A model generated the notes under the pieces. It saw nothing but the letters and a program-made list of their open reading frames with translations. It searched no databases and was not told where the DNA came from. From Clostridia bacterium (GTDB taxonomy: Bacteria > Bacillota > Clostridia > Oscillospirales > Acutalibacteraceae), in assembly GCA_017442445.1 (NCBI GenBank), contig JAFRZS010000305.1, positions 1 to 10,860 on the forward strand: DNA of 10,860 nucleotides, written 5' to 3'. Positions 1 through 6,926 of the stretch are shown one piece after another. Numbering within the stretch: the first letter of the stretch is position 1; the number at the start of each line of letters is the position of its first letter. The position numbers and the translations under genes are program-made.

Positions 1-510
1 ATACCTATAATTCCGTTTTCAGCTGTATGCCTTGTTTCAGGTATTATTTTACCTCCCCAACAATCAATTATCGTAAATATTCTCGGAACATCTCTATGGT
101 TACTGTTTAAATATCTTTGGGGATATACACTCGGTCCGGGATACATTACGAAGTTTTTGCAGAAATACAGTAAAATCAAAGAAATCCTTGAAAGCAAGGG
201 CAACGGAAACCCTTGGTTACTTTTCGCTTTCAGGGTAATTCCATATTTCCCGCTTAATACCGTGAGTCAACTTTACGGTTCATTACAATTTAAAGTTATC
301 CCCTATCTTTTTATTTCACTGCTCGGTCTTTTGCCGAGAATAATAACTTATGCATTTGTCGGCGGTAATTTATTTGACCCGTTTTCATTCTCGTTCTATC
401 TGCCGATAATTCTGTTTTTGAGCTTTACAGGCGCTTCGGCCCTGATTTTATCTTATGCTTTAAAAAAAGCATCAAAACTTATACCGCGAAAGGATGATAA
501 AAATGTTTGA
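1..510 (+). CDS. VTT (TVP38/TMEM64, SNARE-associated) family membrane protein, 5'-truncated
   Basis: The reading frame is open from the first base, so this is the last 169 residues of a gene that begins before the window. The visible part has a hydrophobic stretch followed by GTSLWLLFKYLWGYTLGPG, like the glycine-rich G-x-x-x-G/Y segment of VTT proteins. Then comes FRVIPYFPLNTVSQLYG, matching the family's R-x-x-P-x-x-P-x-x-x-x-N motif, then further membrane spans (about residues 98-120 and 130-155 of the visible part) and a basic tail ending in PRKDDKNV. VTT/DedA-superfamily proteins are inner-membrane proteins linked to lipid scrambling or transport and envelope homeostasis; the substrate here is unknown. 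A TTG codon at 157 is open to translation but is internal to the conserved domain and is not the start. The stop overlaps the next gene by 8 bases, so the two are probably co-transcribed. Confidence 0.85.
   Translation: MPIIPFSAVCLVSGIILPPQQSIIVNILGTSLWLLFKYLWGYTLGPGYITKFLQKYSKIKEILESKGNGNPWLLFAFRVIPYFPLNTVSQLYGSLQFKVIPYLFISLLGLLPRIITYAFVGGNLFDPFSFSFYLPIILFLSFTGASALILSYALKKASKLIPRKDDKNV
489..494 (+). promoter_or_regulatory. Ribosome binding site that fixes the galactokinase start
   Basis: AAAGGA lies inside the 3' end of the VTT gene, 8 bases before the ATG at 503. An in-frame ATG at 494 directly abuts this Shine-Dalgarno sequence and could not use it, so the start is set at 503. Confidence 0.75.
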
Positions 511-1780
511 CAATTTTAAAAGCAATATTCTTAAAGGTGATTTTGACAGTCAGCTTAAGAGAATCTACATAACAGATGATGCTGTCGCTACGCAAAGAGA
601 AAGATATGTTTCTCTTGTTGAGGATTATTCTGAACTCTTCGGTGAGGACGGAGAGCTCCACTTTTTCACAGCGCCCGGCAGAACTGAGGTTTGCGGTAAC
701 CACACTGACCACAACCACGGTAAAGTTCTTGCAGCAGGTATCAATCTTGATGCTGTTGCGGTAGCTTCTAAAAACGATTCCGACATCATCAATGTTAAGT
801 CAAGAAATCATGCTATGAATACCGTTAATATACAAGAACTCACTCCTGATGTGAATGAGTTCGGTAAATCAGACGGACTTGTTCGCGGTGTCTGTGCAGG
901 TTTTGTTGAAAGAGGTTATAAAATCGGCGGATTTAATGCTGCTACCGTTTCTGATGTTCTTTCAGGTTCGGGTATGTCTTCTTCTGCTGCTTTCGAAGTT
1001 CTTATCGGAACAATTCTTAATTATCTGTATAATGACGGACAAGTTCCTGCAGAAGAAATTGCAAAAATTGCTCAGTTTGCCGAAAACAAGTTCTTTGGAA
1101 AACCCTGTGGTCTTATGGACCAGACAGCTTGTGCAGTAGGCGGTTTTATTACAATTGATTTTAACGATACTGAAAATCCGATTATCGAGAAAGTGCCGTT
1201 TGATTTTAATACCTGCGGTCATTCACTTTGTATTGTTGATACAGGCGCTGACCATGCTGACCTTACAGATGCATATGCAGCTGTTAAAAACGAAATGCAG
1301 TCTGTTGCATCTTATTTCGGAAAATCCTTCCTTCGTGAACTTGATTATGAGGATTTTCTCGGCAAAATTAAAGAAATCCGCAAAGAAAAAGGCGATCGTG
1401 CAGTTATGCGCGCATTACATTTCTTTGAGGATAACATCAGAGTCGATAATGAAATTGAAGCTTTACGCAACTCTGATTTTGAAGCCTTCAAAAAGAATGT
1501 CATTGAAAGCGGTAATTCTTCATTTATGTATAATCAGAATGTTTCTACTTTTGAAAAATCTGAAGCTCAGCCTGTCGCTGTTGCTTTGGCTGTTACCGAA
1601 AGCATACTCAAAAACAAAGGTGCATGGAGAGTTCACGGCGGTGGCTTCGCAGGAACAATACAAGCCTTCGTCCCGAACGATATGCTTTCCGAATATAAAA
1701 CAAAAATCGAAAAACTGCTGGGCGAAGGCTCATGTTATGTTTTAGCTATCAGACCTGTTGGCGGTTCAATAGTATTTTAA
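503..1780 (+). CDS. galK: Galactokinase-family GHMP sugar kinase (Firmicutes variant)
   Basis: A cytoplasmic GHMP kinase of 425 residues that should phosphorylate galactose at C1 with ATP, the entry step of the Leloir pathway. The galactokinase signature is APGRTEVCGNHTDHNHG (residues 57-73) with Arg60, His67 and Asp69. The ATP loop is LSGSGMSSSAA (153-163). The catalytic-base segment CGLMDQ places Asp206. The third GHMP motif is HGGGFAGTIQ (378-387). The length is somewhat above the usual 380-400, with about 50 residues before the signature. The family Glu that contacts the sugar (GEHTDY in classical enzymes) is Asn66 here. This N-H-T-D-H variant is, to my knowledge, usual in Clostridia, but it leaves the exact sugar open. 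No galT or galE is next to it. The start overlaps the VTT stop by 8 bases, and the stop shares bases with the stop of the opposing LCP gene. Confidence 0.88.
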   Translation: MFDNFKSNILKGDFDSQLKRIYITDDAVATQRERYVSLVEDYSELFGEDGELHFFTAPGRTEVCGNHTDHNHGKVLAAGINLDAVAVASKNDSDIINVKSRNHAMNTVNIQELTPDVNEFGKSDGLVRGVCAGFVERGYKIGGFNAATVSDVLSGSGMSSSAAFEVLIGTILNYLYNDGQVPAEEIAKIAQFAENKFFGKPCGLMDQTACAVGGFITIDFNDTENPIIEKVPFDFNTCGHSLCIVDTGADHADLTDAYAAVKNEMQSVASYFGKSFLRELDYEDFLGKIKEIRKEKGDRAVMRALHFFEDNIRVDNEIEALRNSDFEAFKKNVIESGNSSFMYNQNVSTFEKSEAQPVAVALAVTESILKNKGAWRVHGGGFAGTIQAFVPNDMLSEYKTKIEKLLGEGSCYVLAIRPVGGSIVF

Positions 1781-2847
1781 AATTTCTGGGGATATAATAG
1801 TTTCTGGAGATGGTAAACATTATCGTTCCAATCAATAAGAAGATATTCAGTTCCGCCTATGTTATGAAGAGGATGCTTCTTGTAAGGAATTATATCCTGT
1901 GACATAGGCCATTTAATATATTTCGGAAGATTTATTGCTTCAGAGATAATTTGTGTTTTTGTAAGATCAGTTTCAATTTCAGGTAAAATCTGATTTATGA
2001 GTTCTATAAGCTGATTTGCAGATATATTTTTTACCTCATTCAGCAATGCTGTAAGGAAGTTACGCTGTCTGCCTGTTCTCGCTCTGTCTGAGTCAATTGA
2101 TCTTAGCCTTACATAAGAAAGTGCCGCTTCACCATTAAGTCTGTATGCTCCTGCTCCGTGAGGACTTATACCTGCGGCAATTATATCAGAATACAATGCG
2201 TTATATTCTTCCTGAGTAAGAGTTATATTAACTCCACCGACTATGTCTACAATCTTTGCGAATGACTCAAATCCTACTGCTATATAATTATCAACCGATA
2301 CCTTGTAGTTCTGCTCAACTGTCTGCATAAGAAGCTTTCCGCCGCCATATGCGTAAGCCATGTTAAGTCGTTTGTTTCCTACACCGGGAATAGCATTATA
2401 TACAGCTCTTGACAATGAAACCATTGTAATTTTCTGTGTTTTCTTGTTCATCGATACCAAGATTGTAGCATCGGCTCTCGGATAATAATTTTCTTTTGCA
2501 TGATTACCATAGTCATATCCGGCAAGGATAACAGTAAATACATCGGGATCTGAAAGTGTGTTACCATACGCAATATTACGGGCGATATCATCATCACCCT
2601 TTTCAAATGTACCTTTCAGGTTGTCGGGGATATCCTGATTATCTTCTGCTATAAGGTCCGGATTAGGTTTTAAATGTTCGCTGTCCTCAGGAGATCTTAA
2701 AAGATCAAGAATGTGGTACCCGGTAAAAAATACCGTACCAAAACCTATAAGAATAATTCCAAAAAAGCAACAAAGAAGTATAATCAGCGCTTTATTCTTT
2801 CTTCGTTTCGCTGCTCGTCTTGCAGCGCGTCGGCTTTCTCTGCTCAT
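1777..2847 (-). CDS. LytR-CpsA-Psr (LCP) family cell-wall glycopolymer ligase
   Basis: LCP enzymes sit in the membrane facing outward and transfer lipid-linked glycopolymers (teichoic acid or capsule) to peptidoglycan. The 356-residue protein starts with a very basic cytoplasmic tail (residues 2-19, rich in Arg/Lys/Ala) and one membrane span (about 20-43). A linker leads to the LCP domain (about 103-273): VILAGYDYG (Asp112), RADATILVSM (Arg124, Asp126), VSLSRAVYNAIPG (Arg147), NMAYAYGGGKLL, VGGVNI, and the arginine cluster YVRLRSIDSDRARTGRQ (245-261). A tail of about 80 residues follows. The Asp that usually follows the Arg in SIPRD is Ala148 here. The start was chosen because GAGGTG lies 6 bases upstream of it; an in-frame ATG at 2883, 12 codons further out, has no such site and falls in the promoter region. 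A TTGATT/TATACT promoter lies upstream. The gene stands alone on this strand in the window. Confidence 0.9.
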   Translation of the reverse strand: MSRESRRAARRAAKRRKNKALIILLCCFFGIILIGFGTVFFTGYHILDLLRSPEDSEHLKPNPDLIAEDNQDIPDNLKGTFEKGDDDIARNIAYGNTLSDPDVFTVILAGYDYGNHAKENYYPRADATILVSMNKKTQKITMVSLSRAVYNAIPGVGNKRLNMAYAYGGGKLLMQTVEQNYKVSVDNYIAVGFESFAKIVDIVGGVNITLTQEEYNALYSDIIAAGISPHGAGAYRLNGEAALSYVRLRSIDSDRARTGRQRNFLTALLNEVKNISANQLIELINQILPEIETDLTKTQIISEAINLPKYIKWPMSQDIIPYKKHPLHNIGGTEYLLIDWNDNVYHLQKLLYPQKF

Positions 2848-2875
2848 TGTATTCACCTCGTATAGTTTATATAAC
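2847..2875 (+). promoter_or_regulatory. Candidate sigma-A promoter for the M42-to-glnN operon
   Basis: TTGTAT (2847-2852) and TATAAC (2870-2875) are separated by 17 bases. The -10 matches the consensus at 5 of 6 positions, the -35 at only 3 of 6. Transcription would begin near 2882, giving a leader of about 50 bases before the ATG at 2933. The -35 box overlaps the start codon of the divergent LCP gene. The call is tentative because the region is AT-rich. Confidence 0.35.
2854..2859 (-). promoter_or_regulatory. Ribosome binding site of the LCP gene
   Basis: On the minus strand GAGGTG precedes the ATG at 2847 by 6 bases. It supports the inner start over the in-frame ATG at 2883. Confidence 0.7.
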
Positions 2876-2884
2876 CGCAACAAC

Positions 2885-2913
2885 AGTATATATCATATTT
2901 TTAAAAAAATCAA
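2885..2913 (-). promoter_or_regulatory. Probable sigma-A promoter of the LCP gene
   Basis: Read on the minus strand, TTGATT (2913-2908) and TATACT (2890-2885) are separated by exactly 17 bases. The -35 matches at 4 of 6 and the -10 at 5 of 6 positions. Transcription would begin near 2878, about 30 bases before the LCP start codon and just ahead of its ribosome binding site. Confidence 0.55.
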
Positions 2914-2920
2914 TCACCCG

Positions 2921-2926
2921 AAAGGA
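2921..2926 (+). promoter_or_regulatory. Ribosome binding site of the first M42 peptidase gene
   Basis: AAAGGA sits 6 bases before the ATG at 2933. The frame is open far upstream into the LCP gene, so this site and the protein alignment decide the start. Confidence 0.7.
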
Positions 2927-2932
2927 TTTAAA

Positions 2933-3919
2933 ATGAAAATCAGAAATCTCATTGAAAAATTGACACTTGTAAATACTCAGGGCGCATTAGAGATTGCTTC
3001 TGAGTTTCTCACTGAATTTATGAATGTTAAAACTACTCCGCTCGGCTCTCTTGTAGCGAAAAGAGACGGTGTCGGTGAAAATATTATGATTGAAGCTCAT
3101 GTTGACCAGATAGGCTTTGTCGTTACGAAAACGGATGAAAGCGGATTTATTAAGGTTGATTCATACGGTGGCATTGATACAAGAGTTATGCCTGCGTCTG
3201 AAATAACAGTTTTCGGTGAAAAGCAGGTCCAAGGTATTGTCACATCAACTCCCCCGCACCTTCAATCCGATGATTCAGCAAAAGTTCCTAAGGTTTCCGA
3301 GTTGACAATCGATGTCGGAGATAATGTCAGATATATTTCTGTCGGTGATTTTGCCGTAATGTCTCCAAGGTTTTCAGAATTAAAAAATAACACTGTTACC
3401 GCAACTTCGCTTGATAACAGAGCCGGTGTCGCAGTTGTTCTTCTTTGCGCTGAAGCTTTAAAAGAAACTGACAAAGCTTTTTCTGTTTCACTTGCAACTT
3501 TTGAAGAAGTTAACGGAAACGGCGCTCTCACTGCAGCTTTTTCTGAGAATCCCGCTTCAGCAATCGCAGTTGATGTGAGTTTTGCAAAAGCTCCATCAGT
3601 ACCTGACGAAAAATCTTCAAAATTAGGCAGCGGTCCGATGATCGGTATCTCCCCTGTGCTTGATTATGAAATTTCTCAGAAACTTTGTAAAATTGCTGAA
3701 GACTTGAGAATTAACTTTTCAAAAGAAGTTATGGGATCGTCTACAGGTACAGATGCTGACCACATCTCTACTGTTTTATCAGGTATCAGGACAGGCCTTG
3801 TTTCAATTCCTTTGAGAAATATGCATACAGGTGTTGAGGTAGCGTCACTTGATGATATCAAAGCTTGTGCAGATTTAATTACTGAATTTGTTTTATCAGG
3901 AGGTATCGCAAATGCTTAA
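2933..3919 (+). CDS. M42 family metallo-aminopeptidase, first (divergent) paralogue
   Basis: M42 peptidases are cytoplasmic two-metal aminopeptidases (TET/glutamyl aminopeptidase type), usually self-compartmentalising dodecamers that trim short peptides. This copy has 328 residues, near the family length of about 340. The expected metal and catalytic residues can be placed: AHVDQIG (His56, Asp58), SLDNRAG (bridging Asp161), FEEVNGNGA (Glu191 base, Glu192 ligand), VDVSFA (Asp214) and NMHTGVEV (His298). A GTDADH segment lies at 272-277. It departs from the family pattern in several places: VDQ for the usual MDE, N-G-N-G after the EE pair instead of G-x-R-G, and GSSTGTDADH where GGTDAGAIH is common. 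It is the first gene of the plus-strand run and overlaps the next M42 gene by 8 bases. Substrate preference cannot be read from the sequence. Confidence 0.88.
   Translation: MKIRNLIEKLTLVNTQGALEIASEFLTEFMNVKTTPLGSLVAKRDGVGENIMIEAHVDQIGFVVTKTDESGFIKVDSYGGIDTRVMPASEITVFGEKQVQGIVTSTPPHLQSDDSAKVPKVSELTIDVGDNVRYISVGDFAVMSPRFSELKNNTVTATSLDNRAGVAVVLLCAEALKETDKAFSVSLATFEEVNGNGALTAAFSENPASAIAVDVSFAKAPSVPDEKSSKLGSGPMIGISPVLDYEISQKLCKIAEDLRINFSKEVMGSSTGTDADHISTVLSGIRTGLVSIPLRNMHTGVEVASLDDIKACADLITEFVLSGGIANA
3898..3903 (+). promoter_or_regulatory. Perfect Shine-Dalgarno for the second M42 gene
   Basis: AGGAGG lies inside the end of the first M42 gene, 8 bases before the ATG at 3912. It rules out an in-frame upstream start near 3888 and supports an 8-base stop/start overlap. 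Confidence 0.8.
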
Positions 3920-4925
3920 TGAAATAAAAACACTTTGCACTTTAAACGGTACTTCAGGCAGAGAAGCAAATATAAGAGATTATATAATAAAAGAAATCGC
4001 AGATTATGCTGATTATACCGTAGATGCTTTAGGTAATATTATTGCTTTTAAAAAAGGCAGTCAGCCTCGTAACAAAAAACTTATGGTCTGTGCTCATATG
4101 GACGAAGTTGCGCTCATTATTACCTATATTAATTCAAACGGATTTTTAAAATTCACATGTGTGGGCGGAATTGACCCGCAGGTTTTAGCAGGTAAAACCG
4201 TAAGCGTTAACGGAAATGTAGGAGTTATCGGCGTAAAACCCACACATTTACTTTCTTCAAAAGAAAAAGAATCTTTCCCTTCTGTATCAGATTTATATAT
4301 AGATATCGGCGCAACCTCGGATGAAGATGCACGAAAATATGTAGCCGAAGGTGATATAGCTTATTTTGTTTCTGATTGTATTGAACTCGGTACTGATATG
4401 TTAAAAGCAAAGGCTATTGATGACCGCTTTGGTTGTGCTGTACTCTTAAAGCTTATCAGACAAGAAATCCGATATGACACTTATTTTGTCTTTACTGTTC
4501 AGGAGGAAGTCGGCACACGAGGTGCTATGACATCAGCATTTTCCGTTGCCCCTGACTATGCAATAGTAATTGAAGCTACAACAGCTGCTGATCTTTTAGG
4601 TGTTGAGGGTGAAAATAAAGTATGTGAACTCGGCAAGGGTGCGGTAGTATCATTTATGGACAGAGGTACTGTCTACGATAATAACCTGTATAAATTTTCC
4701 TTCTCTCTTGCAAAGAAGCGCAATATTGATATACAGACTAAAACAAAGGTCGCGGGTGGAAACGATGCTTCAGCAATTCATAAAAGCAGATGCGGAGTTA
4801 AAACAGTTGCCGTATCTGTACCTTGCAGATATATCCACTCACCTTCATGTGTTGTAAACAAAAAAGATATTGACTCAGTTTATAGTCTTGTTAATGCACT
4901 GATTGAGGAGTTGCCCAATGATTAA
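3912..4925 (+). CDS. M42 family metallo-aminopeptidase, second (canonical) paralogue
   Basis: This 337-residue protein carries textbook M42 motifs. They are LNGTSGREANIRDYI near the N terminus, CAHMDEVALIIT (His62, Asp64), AIDDRFGCAV (Asp170), FTVQEEVGTRGA (Glu198 base, Glu199), VIEATTAAD (Glu221 as metal ligand in the Asp/Glu position), AGGNDASAIH and CRYIHSPSCVV (His309). The reaction is release of N-terminal residues from short peptides in the cytoplasm, as in glutamyl aminopeptidase PepA or endoglucanase-annotated FrvX/YsdC proteins (the cellulase label on this family is considered a misannotation). It is clearly homologous to the preceding gene but diverged, so the pair is an old duplication, not a recent tandem copy. 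By inference they could form mixed complexes, as described for archaeal TET peptidases, or divide substrates. It overlaps the next gene by 8 bases. Confidence 0.92.
   Translation: MLNEIKTLCTLNGTSGREANIRDYIIKEIADYADYTVDALGNIIAFKKGSQPRNKKLMVCAHMDEVALIITYINSNGFLKFTCVGGIDPQVLAGKTVSVNGNVGVIGVKPTHLLSSKEKESFPSVSDLYIDIGATSDEDARKYVAEGDIAYFVSDCIELGTDMLKAKAIDDRFGCAVLLKLIRQEIRYDTYFVFTVQEEVGTRGAMTSAFSVAPDYAIVIEATTAADLLGVEGENKVCELGKGAVVSFMDRGTVYDNNLYKFSFSLAKKRNIDIQTKTKVAGGNDASAIHKSRCGVKTVAVSVPCRYIHSPSCVVNKKDIDSVYSLVNALIEELPND
4905..4910 (+). promoter_or_regulatory. Ribosome binding site of the GNAT gene
   Basis: GAGGAG within the end of the second M42 gene precedes the ATG at 4918 by 7 bases. A TTG at 4903 is in frame but overlaps this site, so 4918 is taken as the start. 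Confidence 0.75.
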
Positions 4926-5673
4926 ACTTGCAGAAAATCCTGACATTTTTAAAAATCTTTGTTCTTCTGATACTTTCGGAACAAGAATATATGCTCTTTT
5001 TTCAGCTTACTCAACAAAGTATAATTTTGCTGATTTCTGGTATCAGATTGTTGATGACAACATCACATGTGCAATTTCAAAAATATCAGGTGATATTACA
5101 ATTTGTGCATCTGAGGATGCTTATTTTGAAGAATTAGCTGAATTTTTAGATGTCGTCGGTTACTCAAGTGTGACTTGCGAAGAGAGTATTGCTAAAAAAC
5201 TAAATCTTGAATATGACTCAGAAGGTTGGATCGTTGAGTTTACAGGTGATATCGTAAATTACGATGATGATTTTGAAAATTCCTGTGACCTTGCTGAAAT
5301 CTATGACCTTATTAAATCACAAGGTGTTGGTTTTCTTTCTGATAAGCAGAACTGGATTGCAGATGCTTCATTCAGAATAAATCACGGAATATCGAGACTT
5401 GCACTTATTAAAAAAGACTCCGGACCCGCTTCATCTGCTATGGTGCTCTTTGAAACAGATGATGCAGTTTTCCTTGGTGCAGTTGCAACCTATCCGGAAT
5501 ACAGAGGCCAGGGTCTTTCAAGAAAAATAATTCACCATCTTTTAAGTGAGTCAAACGGCAAAAAAGCTCATCTTTTCTGCCGTAAGGATACAATAGTTGA
5601 ATTTTATAAAAGTATCGGTTTTGAAATAATCGGCACTTTTACAGTAACATACAGTAAAGGAAATGAGAAATGA
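4918..5673 (+). CDS. GNAT family N-acetyltransferase with unrecognised N-terminal half
   Basis: The C-terminal half of this 251-residue protein is a GNAT fold that would transfer an acetyl group from acetyl-CoA to an amine. The region AMVLFETDDAVFLGAVAT (about 174-191) forms the central strands. YRGQGLSRKI (195-204) is the Q/R-x-x-G-x-G/A acetyl-CoA pyrophosphate loop. VEFYKSIGFEIIGTFTVTY (227-245) is the usual closing motif. Residues 1-130 contain no motif I can name; they are acidic in the middle (VNYDDDFENSCDLAEIYD) and might be a degenerate second GNAT-like domain, but this is a guess. The substrate is unknown. The gene sits between peptidases and a PLP enzyme, with an 8-base overlap upstream and an ATGA overlap downstream, so modification of an amino acid, a peptide or a protein of the same pathway is possible. 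Confidence 0.82.
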   Translation: MIKLAENPDIFKNLCSSDTFGTRIYALFSAYSTKYNFADFWYQIVDDNITCAISKISGDITICASEDAYFEELAEFLDVVGYSSVTCEESIAKKLNLEYDSEGWIVEFTGDIVNYDDDFENSCDLAEIYDLIKSQGVGFLSDKQNWIADASFRINHGISRLALIKKDSGPASSAMVLFETDDAVFLGAVATYPEYRGQGLSRKIIHHLLSESNGKKAHLFCRKDTIVEFYKSIGFEIIGTFTVTYSKGNEK

Positions 5674-6926
5674 ATCTGAATCTTGACAAAAAAGTTGCTA
5701 TGGCAGCTGATGCCGCAACAAAAAAACTAAAGGAACGCCATGATTTAATTGACAGCATCGTTGAATACAATCAGCAAAAAGTTCTTAAAGCTTTTATTGA
5801 TAATAAAATCAGCGAATCACACTTTAACGAAACAACAGGATACGGTTATTCCGACCGTGGCCGTGAAGGTCTTGACGATGTTTTTGCTTCTGCTTTAGGT
5901 GCTGAAGCTGCTTTAGTTCGCCACACATTCTCTTGCGGAACACACACTCTTGCTGTCGCATTGTTCGGAATATTAAGACCTCATGACACCATGCTTTGCG
6001 TTACAGGTCTTCCCTACGATACAATCCAACCTGTTATCGGTCTTACATCAGGCGGTATGGGTTCTTTGAAAGATTTTCTTATCAACTACAAGCAAGTTGA
6101 CCTTGACGAAAACGGAAAGCCTGACCTTAACGCTATAAAAAATGCGCTCACTGATGATGTCCGTATGGTTTACATACAAAGGTCAAGAGGTTATACAATG
6201 AGGCCCAGCCTCTCCGTTGAAGAAATCGGTGAAATCGCAAAAATTGTCCACGAAAATTCAAAAGCTGTGATAATGGTTGATAACTGCTACGGAGAATTCG
6301 TACAAACTGCAGAGCCTCTTCAGTTCGGTGCGGACATTATCGCAGGTTCTCTTATTAAAAATCCCGGTGGCGGTATTGCTAAAAACGGCGGATATATCGC
6401 AGGTAAAAAAGATTTGATTGAGCTTTGCGCTTACAGACTTACTACTCCCGGACTCGGTACCGAGGTTGGTGCTACTTTAGGTCACACAAGAGAGATGATG
6501 CTCGGATTTTTCAATGCTCCTCATGTTGTAGGTGAAGCTTTGAAATCAGCTGTATTTACTTCTGCTCTTTTTGAAAACCTCGGTTATGAGGTAACACCCA
6601 CACCGATTGAAGACAGATTTGATATTATACAGTCTATCAAACTTGAAAAACCTGAATCTCTGATTGCTTTTTGTCAAGGTATGCAAAAAGGTGCTCCTGT
6701 TGACTCTTTCGTTGAGCCTCAGCCCTGGGATATGCCCGGTTATGAATCACAGGTTATTATGTCTGCAGGTGCATTCACTATGGGTTCTTCAATTGAACTT
6801 TCTGCCGACGCTCCTTTGCGTGAACCCTTTACGGTATGGATGCAAGGCGGTCTTAACTTCCACAGCGCAAAAGTAGGCATACTCTTAGCCGCACAGGAAA
6901 TCGCAGAAAGAGGTTTATTAAAATGA
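5670..6926 (+). CDS. ynbB: YnbB-type PLP-dependent lyase (methionine gamma-lyase / aluminium-resistance family)
   Basis: This 418-residue cytoplasmic fold-type I PLP enzyme belongs to the family annotated as cystathionine beta-lyase-like, methionine gamma-lyase or aluminium resistance protein (COG4100). Characteristic segments are HFNETTGYGYSDRGREGLD (51-69), VRHTFSCGTHTLAVALFG (83-100), VYIQRSRGYTMRPSL (167-181) and VDNCYGEF (203-210), where Asp204 would bind the pyridine nitrogen. GSLIKNPGGGI (226-236) holds the Schiff-base Lys230. The length is typical. If it acts as a C-S lyase it would release ammonia, a keto acid and a thiol, but the true substrate of this family is not settled. The ribosome binding site AAAGGA (5656-5661) is 8 bases before the ATG. 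The start overlaps the GNAT stop as ATGA, and its own stop overlaps the next start the same way. In Bacillus subtilis ynbB lies directly upstream of glnR-glnA, so its closeness to glnN here is notable. Confidence 0.9.
   Translation: MNLNLDKKVAMAADAATKKLKERHDLIDSIVEYNQQKVLKAFIDNKISESHFNETTGYGYSDRGREGLDDVFASALGAEAALVRHTFSCGTHTLAVALFGILRPHDTMLCVTGLPYDTIQPVIGLTSGGMGSLKDFLINYKQVDLDENGKPDLNAIKNALTDDVRMVYIQRSRGYTMRPSLSVEEIGEIAKIVHENSKAVIMVDNCYGEFVQTAEPLQFGADIIAGSLIKNPGGGIAKNGGYIAGKKDLIELCAYRLTTPGLGTEVGATLGHTREMMLGFFNAPHVVGEALKSAVFTSALFENLGYEVTPTPIEDRFDIIQSIKLEKPESLIAFCQGMQKGAPVDSFVEPQPWDMPGYESQVIMSAGAFTMGSSIELSADAPLREPFTVWMQGGLNFHSAKVGILLAAQEIAERGLLK

Noticed and set aside
1155..1745. Plus-strand open frame of 196 codons inside the galactokinase gene
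   Set aside because: The translation is low in complexity, rich in Leu, Ser and Lys, without motifs, and overlaps a gene with clear kinase motifs in another frame.
1793..1798. TATAAT on the plus strand just after the galactokinase stop
   Set aside because: No -35-like sequence lies 16-18 bases upstream and it would drive antisense transcription in the LCP gene; AT-rich chance match.
1784..1811. Short near-repeat TTTCTGGGGATA / TTTCTGGAGAT
   Set aside because: It is in the coding end of the LCP gene, occurs only twice and forms no hairpin; probably chance.
2711..2932. Upstream extension of the first M42 gene
   Set aside because: The frame is open, but it would lie antisense to the LCP N terminus and across the promoters; the AAAGGA site and M42 alignment put the start at 2933.
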